Assembly: GCA_040754295.1 (NCBI GenBank)
Contig: JBFMCQ010000008.1
Span: 25,801-89,800, forward strand
Source: Solimonas sp040754295
GTDB taxonomy: Bacteria > Pseudomonadota > Gammaproteobacteria > Nevskiales > Nevskiaceae
Reading direction: 5' to 3'
Length of the DNA: 64,000 bases
Part shown: positions 48,001 to 56,737 of the stretch, one piece after another
How the letters are laid out: every line of letters begins with the position of its first letter
Position numbering within the stretch: the stretch's first letter is position 1
Made by a program: the position numbers and the translations under genes
The notes under the pieces: generated by a model
What the model was told of the DNA's origin: nothing
The model's database searches: none
Seen by the model: only the letters and a program-made list of their open reading frames with translations

Positions 48001-51000
48001 AGGTCACCGCTGAGCACGACTGTCTCCGCAGGCAGCTCTGCCGGCGACCCGGCGGGCAGTTCGGCGGCCGCTGCCGTTTGGTCGGCACTCTGGGCCGCGG
48101 GCAGCGGTGCGACGGCCTCCTCGTCGAGGCTCAGATCGAAACTGTCCAGTGACACGTCGGCGAACCCGCCGGGCTGCGCGGGCGCCGGCTCCGCCGCGGC
48201 GGGCGCCGGCCTGTACGGCAGCGTCGCCGCCGCCTCGGCCCAGCCGAGGCGGTCGACACGGCCGGCCCAGTCCTGGTCGTCTTCGTGGAGTGTGCCTTCG
48301 CGGAAGCGGTCCAGGTACTGGAACAGCCCCTCGCAGACGGCCAGCAGGCTCTCGTACACGGCCGCGTCGGGCACCAGCGCCTTCGACGCCGCACCGTCGA
48401 AGGCGCGGTTGAGCGCACCGGCAACGGCCGCGATCGGCCCGCTCTCCGACATCTGCGCCGCGCCGAGCAGCGTATGGCTGAGCGCCTTGAGCTCCTGCGC
48501 CGCGCGCCGGCTGTCCGGCGCCTGCGACCAGCCGCGCACCTGATCCTCGATCTTCGAGATCAGATCGAAGGCCTCACCGGCGAAAATCTCCGCCAGCTCG
48601 CGCGGACTGCTGGCCTGTGCCGCGACCGCTGGCAGCTTGCGCCGCAGCTGCTCGATGCGCTCCAGCCACGGCGCGGCGTCCTGGACCGCCGCGGCGGCGG
48701 TGCCGACCTCGCCGATCCACGCCTGCAGTCGCGCGGTCGCGTCGCGCAGCAGCGCGAGTCCGTCGGCGTCGAGGCGCAGCTGCGCCTCGGTCGTCGCGTC
48801 GAGATAGGCTTCGAGCGCGCCGGCGAGCTCGCTGATCGCCGCCGCTTCGACGACGCGCGCAGCGCCGCGCACGGTATGAAACGCGCGCACTGCCTCGCGG
48901 TCCACGGCGGCCTCCGCCGAGTCTGAGTGCGCCTGCAGCCAGGCTTCGACCGCCGCCAGCTTGCTCACCGCATCGTCACGGAACACCTGCACCATGTCGG
49001 GCTCGGGCACGGCACCGGGGCTGCGTCCGGCCGCATATTCGGCGGCGTCGTGCATGATCGCACCGGCATCCGGCGGCGCGCTGCGGTGCTCGCGGAACGC
49101 GTCGATCAGCGCCGGCAGCGCCGCCAGCGCGCGGCTGACGGTCCCGACCACGCCCGGGCTCGTGGAGATCGAGCCGTCGAGGCACTTGTTGAGCATGTTC
49201 TCCAGCGCCCAGCCGAACTCGCCGATCTCCGCGGCACCGACGGTGCGACCGCTGCCCTTGAGCGTGTGGAACGCGCGGCGCAGCGTCGTCAGCGCATCGC
49301 GATCCTGCGGATCGCGGCTCCAGCGCGCGAACGCCGACTGCAGCGTCTCCATGACCTCCGCGGCTTCATCGAGGAAGATCTCGCGGATCTCCGGGTCCTC
49401 GGCGGCGGCCGCAGCGAGAGCGACCGGCGCAGCCGGCAGCGCCACCTCCATCGCCTCGGGCTCCGGCACCGGGCCCGCTTCGGCGATCGCCTGGGTCTCG
49501 GCCACGCCCTCGCCGAGCGTCGCCTCGAGCAGATCGAGCGCATGCGTCAGGTCGTCGAGAATGCCCGCGGCGGTCGGCAGGCCGGCGCGCAGCGCCTCGA
49601 TGTAGTACTCGATCGCGGCGACGGCGTCGGCGAAGCGTTCGGCACGACTGCCGTCCTCGCGCAGAGCGGAGAAACCCGTTCCGGACACGAAGCGACGCAG
49701 GCGCCGGCACAGCTCGGCGGCGCGCGCCTGCGAGAGGATCTCGAAACCCGAGCCGATCTCGTCGATGAGGAGCACAGCCTCGGTCAGCCCGGCGCTGCTG
49801 CCGCTGCGAAAGTAGACATCGACCGCCGACTTGATCCGCGCCAGATTGACGAGAAACTCACGGTACAGCGCTTCGCGCCCCTCGGCCAGATCGCGCGAGG
49901 CCGGGACATCGACCGTGACCTCTTCGACATCGCCGTCGTGGCGGCGCTGCATCTGCCGGAACAGCGCCTCTTCGAGGTCGTTCTCGACGCGCAGGATCGA
50001 CGTCGCCAGCTCCATCCACACCGCCGCGTCGGCGCCGGCACCGCCGAGCAGCCGCATCTGGTTGGTCACCAGCTGTTGCAGGCGCACGAGTCCGAGCGCT
50101 GCGAGCGTGTCGCCGATGCGCTTGAGCGCCTCGGCGGTGTGCGCGGCATCGCCGCCGCCGGTGCGCACCATCAGGTCGATCTGATCCTTGACCCGGGTGA
50201 AGTCGGCGCGGATCTCGTCGGACACCTTGGCCAGCAGCGTGGTGCTCGGCCCGTGGATGCGCCGCCGCAGATGATCGAGCGTCGCCGCGTCCGGCAGGTA
50301 CTCGTCCAGATCGAAAGCCTCGCGCAGCGACTCGACGCGCGCGCCGTGCGCCGTCGAACGGCCGGCGAGGAACAGCAGCTGCAGCGACAGGTCGCCGGCC
50401 CGCGCGGCCGCCGCGTCCTCGCCGGCCTCGGCGAGCAGCTTGAGCTGCGCGGCGAGGCGGCCGAACAGGCGCTTGAGCTCGAGCACGTTGCCGATGCCGC
50501 GCGCGAGGAAGGCCTCGCTCGCGGCCGCCGCGACGCGCCAGAGCTGATGGACGCCGGCATGCGTGGCGTGCTGCGCGATCTGCTCGGCGACCTTGCCGGC
50601 GCGCGCCGCGCCCCTCTGTGCATCGGCGCCGCCGCGAATCCAGGCCAGCAGCGAAGACTGGAACACCGGCAGCAGGCGCTGCGCCTGCTGCTGCGCGGCG
50701 CCGGCGAGTCCGGCCTGGTCCTCGGGCGGCGGCAGCTCGGTGCCGAGCGCCTGCATCTGCGCGACGAAGATGTCGCTCTCGGTCAGCACCGGCTGGCCGC
50801 GCGCGAGCCGCAGCTCGTTGATCGCCGGCTGCATGATCAGCGCGCAATCCGGCGTGCCGTCGGCAAGCGCCTGGATGTAGTCGGCGAGCTGGATCGTGCC
50901 GCCGAGCAGCGCCGAATACAGCGGCACCGGCTCCTCGATGCGGTTCTGCGTGAGGTCGTGCAGACCTGCGGCCATCTCGCCGGCGACGGCGGCAAGACCG

Positions 51001-51191
51001 TAGCACTGGATCATCGCGGCGGTGCCGCGCACCTGGTGCAGCTCGACGTAGGCCTGCTGCAACTGCAGCGCCTCGCCGCCGCTTTCGGCGTAGTGGTCGA
51101 TCAGCGCGCGCGCGCGCGCCAGGCTCTGCTCGATCTCGCCGCGCACCCAGTGGATGCCGGCGATCAGCTGCGGACGCGGTCGCTCGTTCAT
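45066..51191 (-). CDS. chpA: Hybrid chemosensory histidine kinase ChpA (multi-Hpt CheA, type IV pilus)
   Basis: A 2041-residue kinase from the ATG at 51191. The N-terminal ~50-150 region has a degenerate Hpt (LHQVRGT). Phosphotransfer domains with histidine occur near 642 (FHTLKGSGR), 774 (FHTVRGAAR), 904 (LSHTLLGAA), 1144 (LHTFKGSAR) and 1287 (LHTYKGGAR). The CheA core follows: dimerisation helices near 1470-1600, ATPase with RNAVIHG (about 1620) and DDGRG (about 1664), a CheW domain, and a C-terminal receiver whose phospho-Asp is about 1969 (LLDIEMP). It controls twitching and cAMP signalling in Pseudomonas. Ala/Pro/Glu-rich linkers separate the modules. It is flanked by pilI and chpC with ATGA overlaps. 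Confidence 0.95.
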   Translation of the reverse strand: MNERPRPQLIAGIHWVRGEIEQSLARARALIDHYAESGGEALQLQQAYVELHQVRGTAAMIQCYGLAAVAGEMAAGLHDLTQNRIEEPVPLYSALLGGTIQLADYIQALADGTPDCALIMQPAINELRLARGQPVLTESDIFVAQMQALGTELPPPEDQAGLAGAAQQQAQRLLPVFQSSLLAWIRGGADAQRGAARAGKVAEQIAQHATHAGVHQLWRVAAAASEAFLARGIGNVLELKRLFGRLAAQLKLLAEAGEDAAAARAGDLSLQLLFLAGRSTAHGARVESLREAFDLDEYLPDAATLDHLRRRIHGPSTTLLAKVSDEIRADFTRVKDQIDLMVRTGGGDAAHTAEALKRIGDTLAALGLVRLQQLVTNQMRLLGGAGADAAVWMELATSILRVENDLEEALFRQMQRRHDGDVEEVTVDVPASRDLAEGREALYREFLVNLARIKSAVDVYFRSGSSAGLTEAVLLIDEIGSGFEILSQARAAELCRRLRRFVSGTGFSALREDGSRAERFADAVAAIEYYIEALRAGLPTAAGILDDLTHALDLLEATLGEGVAETQAIAEAGPVPEPEAMEVALPAAPVALAAAAAEDPEIREIFLDEAAEVMETLQSAFARWSRDPQDRDALTTLRRAFHTLKGSGRTVGAAEIGEFGWALENMLNKCLDGSISTSPGVVGTVSRALAALPALIDAFREHRSAPPDAGAIMHDAAEYAAGRSPGAVPEPDMVQVFRDDAVSKLAAVEAWLQAHSDSAEAAVDREAVRAFHTVRGAARVVEAAAISELAGALEAYLDATTEAQLRLDADGLALLRDATARLQAWIGEVGTAAAAVQDAAPWLERIEQLRRKLPAVAAQASSPRELAEIFAGEAFDLISKIEDQVRGWSQAPDSRRAAQELKALSHTLLGAAQMSESGPIAAVAGALNRAFDGAASKALVPDAAVYESLLAVCEGLFQYLDRFREGTLHEDDQDWAGRVDRLGWAEAAATLPYRPAPAAAEPAPAQPGGFADVSLDSFDLSLDEEAVAPLPAAQSADQTAAAAELPAGSPAELPAETVVLSGDLAEPAEAAPAAEAEPAEADEVLEMPPVEELEPSEVDPELLRIFQSEAEELLEGLDQSVAALERDPRNQAPLGEIKRLLHTFKGSARVTGLRTLGEVTHCLESQFEDLELGRARPGTNFFSRVQNALDGLHLALDDLKRGVIPDPLVLLEELSQPLVADIAAADSAPAAPPPPAMPAPAQSLDRELVQTFAGEAEELMEMIEQALPRWQALPGDFSPARDMLRALHTYKGGARMAGLTVLGDAAHELESLIEGLEYAGELDAGALRVVAGAVAELRRLTDRLERGEYGVLSGAEVGEEEPPEVTAEPLPAAPAVPAARGPYEPLLPGPAPAPASEAPPDGMWDPALFWRPEEELDGLAAQRRETARVPVEALDRMLNEAGEISIYRSRMDEHNAAVQAQLDDMAQAIQRVREQLRQLDIETDAQIAARGLTTGENIDRYGTEFDPLEMDRYTRMQELSRALTESIGDLAAVHASIDQLASEATTILLQQERITTEVQQGLMRTLMVPFSRQVARLQRVVQQTALEHGKRAEIAFEGVEAELDRNVLERMTAPLEHLLRNAVIHGIELPSDRRAAGKPPAGQLRVVLWREGSQLFIELADDGRGLDLGAIRETAIRRGLMPPDAEVSDDEAAQFIFMPGFSTAKQLTQDAGRGVGMDVVAAEVKQLGGSLELASEAGKGARFKIRLPLTLAMSQSLLFAVGHELYATPLPSVEGITRIARDELDRYLAEDGPELSYGGQQYRVRHLADLVGLPRETPADLKTVHAILVRMPEGIGGEERRVAVVVDQLRGSSQIVSKAVGPQISTVPGISGATILADGRVVLILDIAELVQDRTRRVLRTQAAASGIARELPSEARRDVIMVVDDSITIRRVTERLLAKHGFAVITAKDGLDAMAQLQTERPAAILLDIEMPRADGFEVAAFVRNTAAITDTPILMITSRSGEKHRSRAAAIGVDRYLIKPYQEDQLLAELNSVLKERRA

Positions 51192-51736
51192 AGCGCTGCC
51201 GATCTGAACAGATCGCTCTGCGCCAGCTTGTGCAGCGAGAACGCGAGCCACGGCTGCCCCTCGCGCACGAAGGCGCCGAGCAGGTACGGCGTGAATGGCT
51301 GCGCTTGCGCGGCGATCTCGCCGCGCTGCTCGCCCGGTGTGAACTGGCGATAACCGGCGACTTCGTCGACCAGCATGCCCGCCGGCGTGCGCCGGGAGTT
51401 GAACACGAGCACGCGCTGCATGCGATGAGGCTCGGACTCCGGCAGGCCGAGCAGGGCAGGCAGATCGACAATGGCGAGCAGCTCGCCGCGCACGTTGGCG
51501 ACACCCCGCACCCAACCGCGCGCATTGGGCACGCGTGTCGCCGGCGGCGGCGGGATCACCTCACGGACGTCGTCGCGCGGGGCGACCAGCCAGGTCTGGC
51601 CGACGCGGAAGCCGAGCCCGGTCCAGGTCTGCGCCTCGCCGGCGACCGCGTCCACGCGCGCGGCGCGCAAGCGGCCTTCGAGCTCCACCAGCTGCCCGAA
51701 AGGGTCATCGCGCATGGCTCTCAGGTCTGCCGGCAT
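51188..51736 (-). CDS. pilI: CheW-like adaptor PilI
   Basis: A 182-residue CheW-domain protein linking the receptor PilJ to ChpA. Motifs: GLGFRVGQTWLVAPRDDVREV, WVRGVANVRGELLAIVDLPALLG and MLVDEVAGYRQF. It overlaps chpA by ATGA and lies 24 bases after pilG. Unlike in Pseudomonas, pilH and pilJ are not beside it; they lie about 8.6 kb away on the other strand. Confidence 0.92.
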   Translation of the reverse strand: MPADLRAMRDDPFGQLVELEGRLRAARVDAVAGEAQTWTGLGFRVGQTWLVAPRDDVREVIPPPPATRVPNARGWVRGVANVRGELLAIVDLPALLGLPESEPHRMQRVLVFNSRRTPAGMLVDEVAGYRQFTPGEQRGEIAAQAQPFTPYLLGAFVREGQPWLAFSLHKLAQSDLFRSAAL

Positions 51737-51760
51737 GCCTTCGGTCTCCCCCGCCCTGTC

Positions 51761-52141
51761 CTACTTCTTGGTATGTGCACGAACCGCGCCCAGCAGCTCG
51801 TCCTTCGTGAAGGGCTTGGTCAGATACTCGTCCGAGCCGACGATGCGGCCGCGCGCCCGGTCGAACAAGCCGTCCTTCGACGACAGCATGATCACCGGCG
51901 TGCGCGCGAAGCGCGGATTGCCCTTGATCAGCGCGCAGGCCTGATAGCCGTCGAGCCGCGGCATCATGATGTCGATGAAAATCAGATCCGGCGACTGCTC
52001 GGCGATCTTGGCCAGGGCCTCGAAACCGTCCTGCGCCGTCACCACCTCGTATCCCTCGCGTGCCAGCAGCGTCTCGGCGGTACGCCGGATCGTCTGACTG
52101 TCATCGATGACCATGACCTTGACAGCCGGCTGCGTCGACAC
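51761..52141 (-). CDS. pilG: Response regulator PilG (type IV pilus chemosensory)
   Basis: A 126-residue single receiver domain from a GTG at 52141 with GGGAG six bases upstream. KVMVIDDSQTIRRTAETLL, the phospho-acceptor in IFIDIMMPRLDGYQ, and MLSSKDGLFDRARGRIVGSD and YLTKPF are almost identical to Pseudomonas PilG and distinguish it from PilH. It activates pilus extension and adenylate cyclase in known systems. It is first gene of pilG-pilI-chpA-chpC and divergent from gshA across 184 bases. Confidence 0.95.
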   Translation of the reverse strand: MSTQPAVKVMVIDDSQTIRRTAETLLAREGYEVVTAQDGFEALAKIAEQSPDLIFIDIMMPRLDGYQACALIKGNPRFARTPVIMLSSKDGLFDRARGRIVGSDEYLTKPFTKDELLGAVRAHTKK

Positions 52142-52325
52142 TCAGTTCTCCCTGAAAACTCACGATGCGTGAACTTTCGCGGTTTTAGCATAGTCGCAGG
52201 GCGGGTTAACAGCGTCACCCCGCCGGGCGTGCACCGGCACGGCGCCTGCAGACATCCATGCGCTACCATGCGCGCCAGGTCGCGCCGTGGCGCGCGTGCC
52301 ACCGATCAATGCGTTCGAGCCCACC

Positions 52326-53639
52326 ATGCAAAGTCCCGTTCCCCACCTGACCACGGCGCAGACCGGCCCCCTGCTGACGCTGGAGTCGACGCTATTGCGA
52401 CGCTCGGCCGACATCGAAGCCTGGTTCCGCGAGCAGTGGCTGAAAACCGTGCCGCCGTTCTACAGCTCCGTCGACCTGCGCAACGCCGGCTTCAAGCTCG
52501 CGCCGGTCGATACCAATCTCTTCCCCGGCGGCTTCAACAACCTCAATCCGGCATTCGAGCCGCTGTGCGTGCACGCGCTGCAGACGGCGATCCAGCGCGT
52601 CTGCCCGACGGCGAAGCGGCTGCTGCTGATCCCGGAGAGCCATACGCGCAACAAGTTCTATCTGGAGAACGTCGCGACCCTGGTCGAGCTGATCGGCAAG
52701 GCCGGATTCCACGTGCGCATCGGCTCGCTGATCGCCGATCTGCGCGCGCCGCTCGACCTGAAGCTGGAGATCTCCGGCCGGACGCTGCGCCTGGAGCCGC
52801 TGCAGCGCAGCGGCGACCGCCTGCACGTCGCCGACCTCGATCCGTGCGCGGTGCTGCTCAACAACGACCTCTCCGGCGGCGTGCCGCCGATCCTGCGCGA
52901 CGTCGAGCAGGACATCATCCCGCCGCTCGACCTCGGCTGGCACGCGCGGCAGAAGTCTGACCATTTCGGTTTCTACCGCGAAGTCGCCAAGGAGCTCGGC
53001 AGCCTGCTCGGCCTTGACCCGTGGCTGGTGGATCCGCTGTTCCGCAACTGCGGCCAGATCAACTTCCAGAAGCGCGAAGGCCAGGAATGTCTGGAAGCCA
53101 ACGTCGCCCTGCTGCTCGACGACATCGCCGCCAAGTACAAGGAGTACGGCATCAGCGAGCAGCCGTTCGTCATCGTCAAGTCGGAGGCCGGCACCTACGG
53201 CATGGGCGTGATGACCGCACGCAGCGTCGAGGACGTCCGCAACATGAACCGCAAGGCGCGCACGCACATGGCGAGCGCCAAGGAAGGCCGCGAGGTGACC
53301 GGCGCGATCATCCAGGAAGGCGTGTATACCTTCGAGAAGCTCGGCGCGGACGGTGCGACGGCCGAGCCGGTGGTCTACATGATCGACCAGTTCGTCGTCG
53401 GCGGCTTCTACCGCCTGAACTCGCAGCGCGGCAACCAGGAAAACCTCAACGCCCCGGGCATGCGCTTCGAGCCGCTGGCCTTCGACGAGTGCTGCAGCCA
53501 TCCGAATCCGGCCTGCGGCCCCGACGAGCGCCCCAACCGCTTCTACGCCTACGGGGTCGTCGCGCGCATGGCGGCGCTCGCTGCGGCGCGCGAAATCGAA
53601 GCCGCCCGCTCGCTGGCGACGGCACCGCAGGCGGCCTAG
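52326..53639 (+). CDS. gshA: Glutamate-cysteine ligase (proteobacterial GshA, Acidithiobacillus type)
   Basis: First step of glutathione synthesis. It has 437 residues from the ATG at 52326. It belongs to the family unlike E. coli GshA, recognisable from FPGGFNNLNPAFEPL, LIPESHTRNKFYLENV, GQINFQKREGQECLEANV, VIVKSEAGTYGMGVMTA and VVYMIDQFVVGGFYRLN. It is followed after 21 bases by gshB, so both enzymes come from one operon. The upstream GTG at 52287 is possible but has no better ribosome site. Confidence 0.93.
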   Translation: MQSPVPHLTTAQTGPLLTLESTLLRRSADIEAWFREQWLKTVPPFYSSVDLRNAGFKLAPVDTNLFPGGFNNLNPAFEPLCVHALQTAIQRVCPTAKRLLLIPESHTRNKFYLENVATLVELIGKAGFHVRIGSLIADLRAPLDLKLEISGRTLRLEPLQRSGDRLHVADLDPCAVLLNNDLSGGVPPILRDVEQDIIPPLDLGWHARQKSDHFGFYREVAKELGSLLGLDPWLVDPLFRNCGQINFQKREGQECLEANVALLLDDIAAKYKEYGISEQPFVIVKSEAGTYGMGVMTARSVEDVRNMNRKARTHMASAKEGREVTGAIIQEGVYTFEKLGADGATAEPVVYMIDQFVVGGFYRLNSQRGNQENLNAPGMRFEPLAFDECCSHPNPACGPDERPNRFYAYGVVARMAALAAAREIEAARSLATAPQAA

Positions 53640-53660
53640 GTCTTGCCAGCGTCGCAGGCC

Positions 53661-54608
53661 ATGAATCGGACATTGGCGGTGGTCATGGACCCCATCGGGT
53701 CCATCAAGCCCTACAAGGACACGACGCTGGCGCTGCTGCTCGCCGCGCAGAAGCGCGGCTGGGCGCTGCGCTATCTCGAAATGCAGGATCTGTGGCTGCG
53801 CGACGGCGTGGCGCTGGGCCGCGCGCGGCCGGTCACGGTCTTCGACGACTCCAGGCGCTGGTTCGAGCTCGGCGCGCCGGCCGAGCAGCCGCTCGGCGCG
53901 TTCGACGCGGTGCTGATGCGCAAGGACCCGCCGTTCGATCTGGAGTACGTCGCCGCGACCTACATCCTCGAGCGCGCCGAGGAACAGGGCGCGCTCGTCG
54001 TCAACCGCCCGCGCGCGCTGCGCGACGCCAACGAGAAAGTCTTCATCAGCTGGTTCGCCCAGTGCTGCGCGCCAACCCTCATCGCGCGCGATGCCGCGAC
54101 GCTGCGCGCGTTCCATGCCGAGCACGGTGATGTCATCTACAAGCCGCTCGACGGCATGGGCGGTGCCGGCATCTTCCGCATCCAGGCCGACGGCATGAAT
54201 CTCGGCGCCGTGATCGAGGCGCTGACCGACTACGGCCGCCGCCACGTCATGGCGCAGCGCTACATCCCCGAGATCGTGCACGGCGACAAGCGCGTGCTGA
54301 TGGTCGACGGCGAGCCGGTGCCGTTTGCGCTCGCACGCATCCCGCTCGCCGGCGAAACGCGCGGCAATCTCGCCGCCGGCGGGCGCGGCGAGCCGCGGCC
54401 GCTGTCGGAGCGCGACCGCTGGATCGCCGCGCAGGTGGGCCCGAGGCTGCGCGAAATGGGGCTGCTGTTCGTCGGCCTCGATGTCATCGGTGACTACCTC
54501 ACCGAGATCAACGTCACCTCGCCGACCTGCGCGCGCGAGCTCGACGCCGGCTGCGGACTGGACATCGGCAGCGAGGTGCTCGCGGCGATCGAGCGACGCT
54601 TGGAATGA
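53661..54608 (+). CDS. gshB: Glutathione synthetase
   Basis: An ATP-grasp enzyme adding glycine to gamma-glutamylcysteine. It has 315 residues (E. coli 316). Motifs: VVMDPIGSIKPYKDTTLALL at the N-terminus, MRKDPPFDLEY, NEKVFISWF, YKPLDGMGGAGIF (glycine-rich loop), MAQRYIPEI, GDKRVL and EINVTSPTC. In Pseudomonas gshB stands beside pilG, as it nearly does here, which supports ancestral synteny. Confidence 0.97.
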   Translation: MNRTLAVVMDPIGSIKPYKDTTLALLLAAQKRGWALRYLEMQDLWLRDGVALGRARPVTVFDDSRRWFELGAPAEQPLGAFDAVLMRKDPPFDLEYVAATYILERAEEQGALVVNRPRALRDANEKVFISWFAQCCAPTLIARDAATLRAFHAEHGDVIYKPLDGMGGAGIFRIQADGMNLGAVIEALTDYGRRHVMAQRYIPEIVHGDKRVLMVDGEPVPFALARIPLAGETRGNLAAGGRGEPRPLSERDRWIAAQVGPRLREMGLLFVGLDVIGDYLTEINVTSPTCARELDAGCGLDIGSEVLAAIERRLE

Positions 54609-54687
54609 TGGCGGCTGCAGGTGCGGGCTGCAGAGGCGGCGCGCTGTCTGCAAACCGCGGCTCGCAACCCGCAACCGCTTCTCTCGA

Positions 54688-55779
54688 ATGAAACTGCCCG
54701 ACTCGCCGCATCTGCGCCTGTTCCTGCGCCGTCTACTCCTCGGTATCGGGCTGGCCGGGCTGTTCGCCTGGCTGGCGCTGCGCCCGCAGCCAGGCACGGA
54801 TGCGCGCCTGGTCGAGCGCGAGTTTCTGGCGCTGGGCACGCTGGTGTCGCTTTCGCTGTATCTCGACGAAAATCAGGAGCGTGCGGTGGCCGAGGCGGCG
54901 CTGCGGGATGTGGAGGCATTTCTGCGCGCGTACGAGCGGCGCTGGCGCGCCTGGGGCGACGGCGAGCTGGCGCAACTCAACGGGCGTCTCGCGCAAGGCG
55001 AGGCGGTGCCGATCCCGCCGGCGATGACGCGCCTGTTCGCGCGCGCTGCGGCGCTGAGTGCGGCGAGCGGGGGCCGCTTCGACGTGCGCCTGGGCCGCCT
55101 CGTCGAGCTCTGGGGCTTCCACGACGCAACGCACTTTCGCAGCGCACCGCCGGAGCCACAGGCGATCCGCGGGATCGTCGATGCGCTCGCCGCCGCACCG
55201 CCGCTCGTGCCGGGCGCCGGACGCTACGGTCCGGCGCCGCAGGTGTGGCTCGACTTCGGTGCGATCGCCAAGGGGGACGCGACCGACCTCGCGGTCGAGC
55301 GCCTGCGCGCGGCCGGGTTCGCGAACGGCATCGTCAATCTGGGCGGCAATCTGCGCACCGCCGGCCGCCGCGGCGAGCGACGGTGGCGCATCGGCATCCG
55401 CCATCCGCGTCCGGATACCGGCCGGCAGCTGCTGGCGACGATCGAGACCGGCGACGACGAAGCGGTGATCACCAGCGGCGACTACGAGCGTTACTTCGAG
55501 CACGGCGGCCGCCGCTACCATCATCTGCTCGATCCGCACACCGGCTACCCGGCCAGCGGACTGCAGACGGTCACCGTGATCGCTTCCGAGGGCGCGCTCG
55601 CCGATGCCGCGAGCACGGCGCTGTTCGTCGCCGGCGCGGACGCCTGGCGCGACACCGCGCGTGCGCTGGGCATCGACCAGGCCTTCGTCGTCGATCGCGA
55701 CGGCCGCGTGCAGATCACCGAGGCACTGGCGCAACGCGTGCATTTCGCCGACGGTGTGCGCGCCGAGACCGTGCCGTGA
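54688..55779 (+). CDS. apbE: FAD:protein FMN transferase ApbE
   Basis: Attaches FMN covalently to threonine of flavoproteins such as NqrC/RnfG in the periplasm. It has 363 residues with an N-terminal membrane anchor (about 11-30). Motifs: GTLVSLSLY, GGRFDVRLGRLVELWGF, LDFGAIAKGDATDLAVE, VNLGGNLRTAG, TSGDYERYFEHGGRRYHHLLDPHTG (split here as two adjoining segments), and DAASTALFVAG. It is followed by a NusG-II gene (GTGA) and a Gx transporter gene (TGATG overlap), a trio often linked to flavin or Rnf/Nqr electron-transfer modules. Confidence 0.93.
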   Translation: MKLPDSPHLRLFLRRLLLGIGLAGLFAWLALRPQPGTDARLVEREFLALGTLVSLSLYLDENQERAVAEAALRDVEAFLRAYERRWRAWGDGELAQLNGRLAQGEAVPIPPAMTRLFARAAALSAASGGRFDVRLGRLVELWGFHDATHFRSAPPEPQAIRGIVDALAAAPPLVPGAGRYGPAPQVWLDFGAIAKGDATDLAVERLRAAGFANGIVNLGGNLRTAGRRGERRWRIGIRHPRPDTGRQLLATIETGDDEAVITSGDYERYFEHGGRRYHHLLDPHTGYPASGLQTVTVIASEGALADAASTALFVAGADAWRDTARALGIDQAFVVDRDGRVQITEALAQRVHFADGVRAETVP

Positions 55780-56138
55780 CGCGCGCGGACATCGCCGCGG
55801 TCGCCCTCGGTGCCGGGCTCATCGGCCTCCTCTATGCATCGCTGTGGCAGCCGCCGGTCGACGCCACGCGCTTCGAGATCCGCGTCGCCGGCAAGCCGGT
55901 CGGCCGCTATCCGCTGGACATCGACCGCAGCCTGCTCGTCGACGGACGCCTGGGCCTGTCGCGGATCAAGGTCGAGAACGGCCGCGTGCGCTTCGCAGCA
56001 AGCCCCTGTCGCAACAAGGTCTGCGTTCACGCCGGCTGGCTGCAGCACAGCGGCGACGCCGCCGCCTGCCTGCCGAACCGGGTCAGCATCGCCCTGTCGG
56101 GTGACGCCGGCGCCGGACTCGACGCCGTGGGCTTCTGA
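55776..56138 (+). CDS. NusG domain II-containing protein
   Basis: A 120-residue protein from a GTG sharing bases with the apbE stop. It has an N-terminal membrane anchor (about 5-22) and a small beta-barrel NusG-II domain (FEIRVAGKPVGRYPLD, VDGRLGLSRIKVENGRVRF) ending with a cysteine pair context SPCRNKVCVHAGW and AACLPN. The CxxxxC...C pattern is typical of this family, which co-occurs with ApbE. Role unknown; perhaps a partner of flavinylated redox proteins. Confidence 0.85.
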   Translation: MTRADIAAVALGAGLIGLLYASLWQPPVDATRFEIRVAGKPVGRYPLDIDRSLLVDGRLGLSRIKVENGRVRFAASPCRNKVCVHAGWLQHSGDAAACLPNRVSIALSGDAGAGLDAVGF

Positions 56139-56707
56139 TGCAGGCAGCCAGCCTCAGACCCGACGCCGAAGATCGCCTGGTCGCGGGCTTCGCCGCGCTG
56201 GCGATCGTCATTCATGTGCTCGAAGCCGGGCTGCCGTCCCCGGTACCCGGCGTCAAGCCCGGCCTTGCCAACGTCGTCACGCTGATCGTGCTGCTGCGCC
56301 ATTCGCTGCGCCTGGCGGTCTGGGTCGCGCTGCTGCGCGTGCTCGTCGGCAGCCTGCTCGTCGGCAGCTTCCTCGCGCCGGGTTTCTGGCTGTCGCTCGC
56401 CGGCACCGCGGCGAGTCTGGTCGCGCTGTGCGCGGGCTCGGGCTGGAACCGGCTGCTGCCGCGTGCACCGCTGTCGGCGATCGGGCTGTCGGTGGCGGCC
56501 CCCCTCGCCCACATGAGCGGCCAGTTCGCGGTGGCCTACGGCCTGTTCGTGCCGCACCCCGGCCTGCTGCGGCTGCTGCCGCTGCTGATGACCGCAGCGC
56601 TGCTGTTCGGGATCGTCACCGGAGCGGCGGCACAGTCGGTGCTGCGCCGCCTGCCCCCCGTCGGCGGCGCCGCTACCGCTCGGCCGGCCGAAGCCGGCCG
56701 CTCTTGA
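56138..56707 (+). CDS. Gx transporter family membrane protein (HepS/ThiW-like)
   Basis: A 189-residue protein with five or six hydrophobic segments, starting at an ATG overlapping the upstream stop (TGATG). The early motif PVPGVKPGLANVVTLIVLL is characteristic of the Gx transporter family, sometimes annotated as heptaprenyl diphosphate synthase component I. It is encoded with ApbE and NusG-II proteins here as in many bacteria. The C-terminal tail is Pro/Ala/Arg-rich. The substrate is not established. Confidence 0.85.
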   Translation: MQAASLRPDAEDRLVAGFAALAIVIHVLEAGLPSPVPGVKPGLANVVTLIVLLRHSLRLAVWVALLRVLVGSLLVGSFLAPGFWLSLAGTAASLVALCAGSGWNRLLPRAPLSAIGLSVAAPLAHMSGQFAVAYGLFVPHPGLLRLLPLLMTAALLFGIVTGAAAQSVLRRLPPVGGAATARPAEAGRS

Positions 56708-56737
56708 CTCGGCGCCCGAGCGGCCGATACTGGGCTC

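Noticed and set aside
45174..51353. Two long plus-strand open frames (about 990 and 800 codons) opposite chpA
   Set aside because: They are antisense to a clearly conserved chpA; the translation is low-complexity His/Arg/Ala/Gly-rich, the usual artefact of GC-rich third positions.
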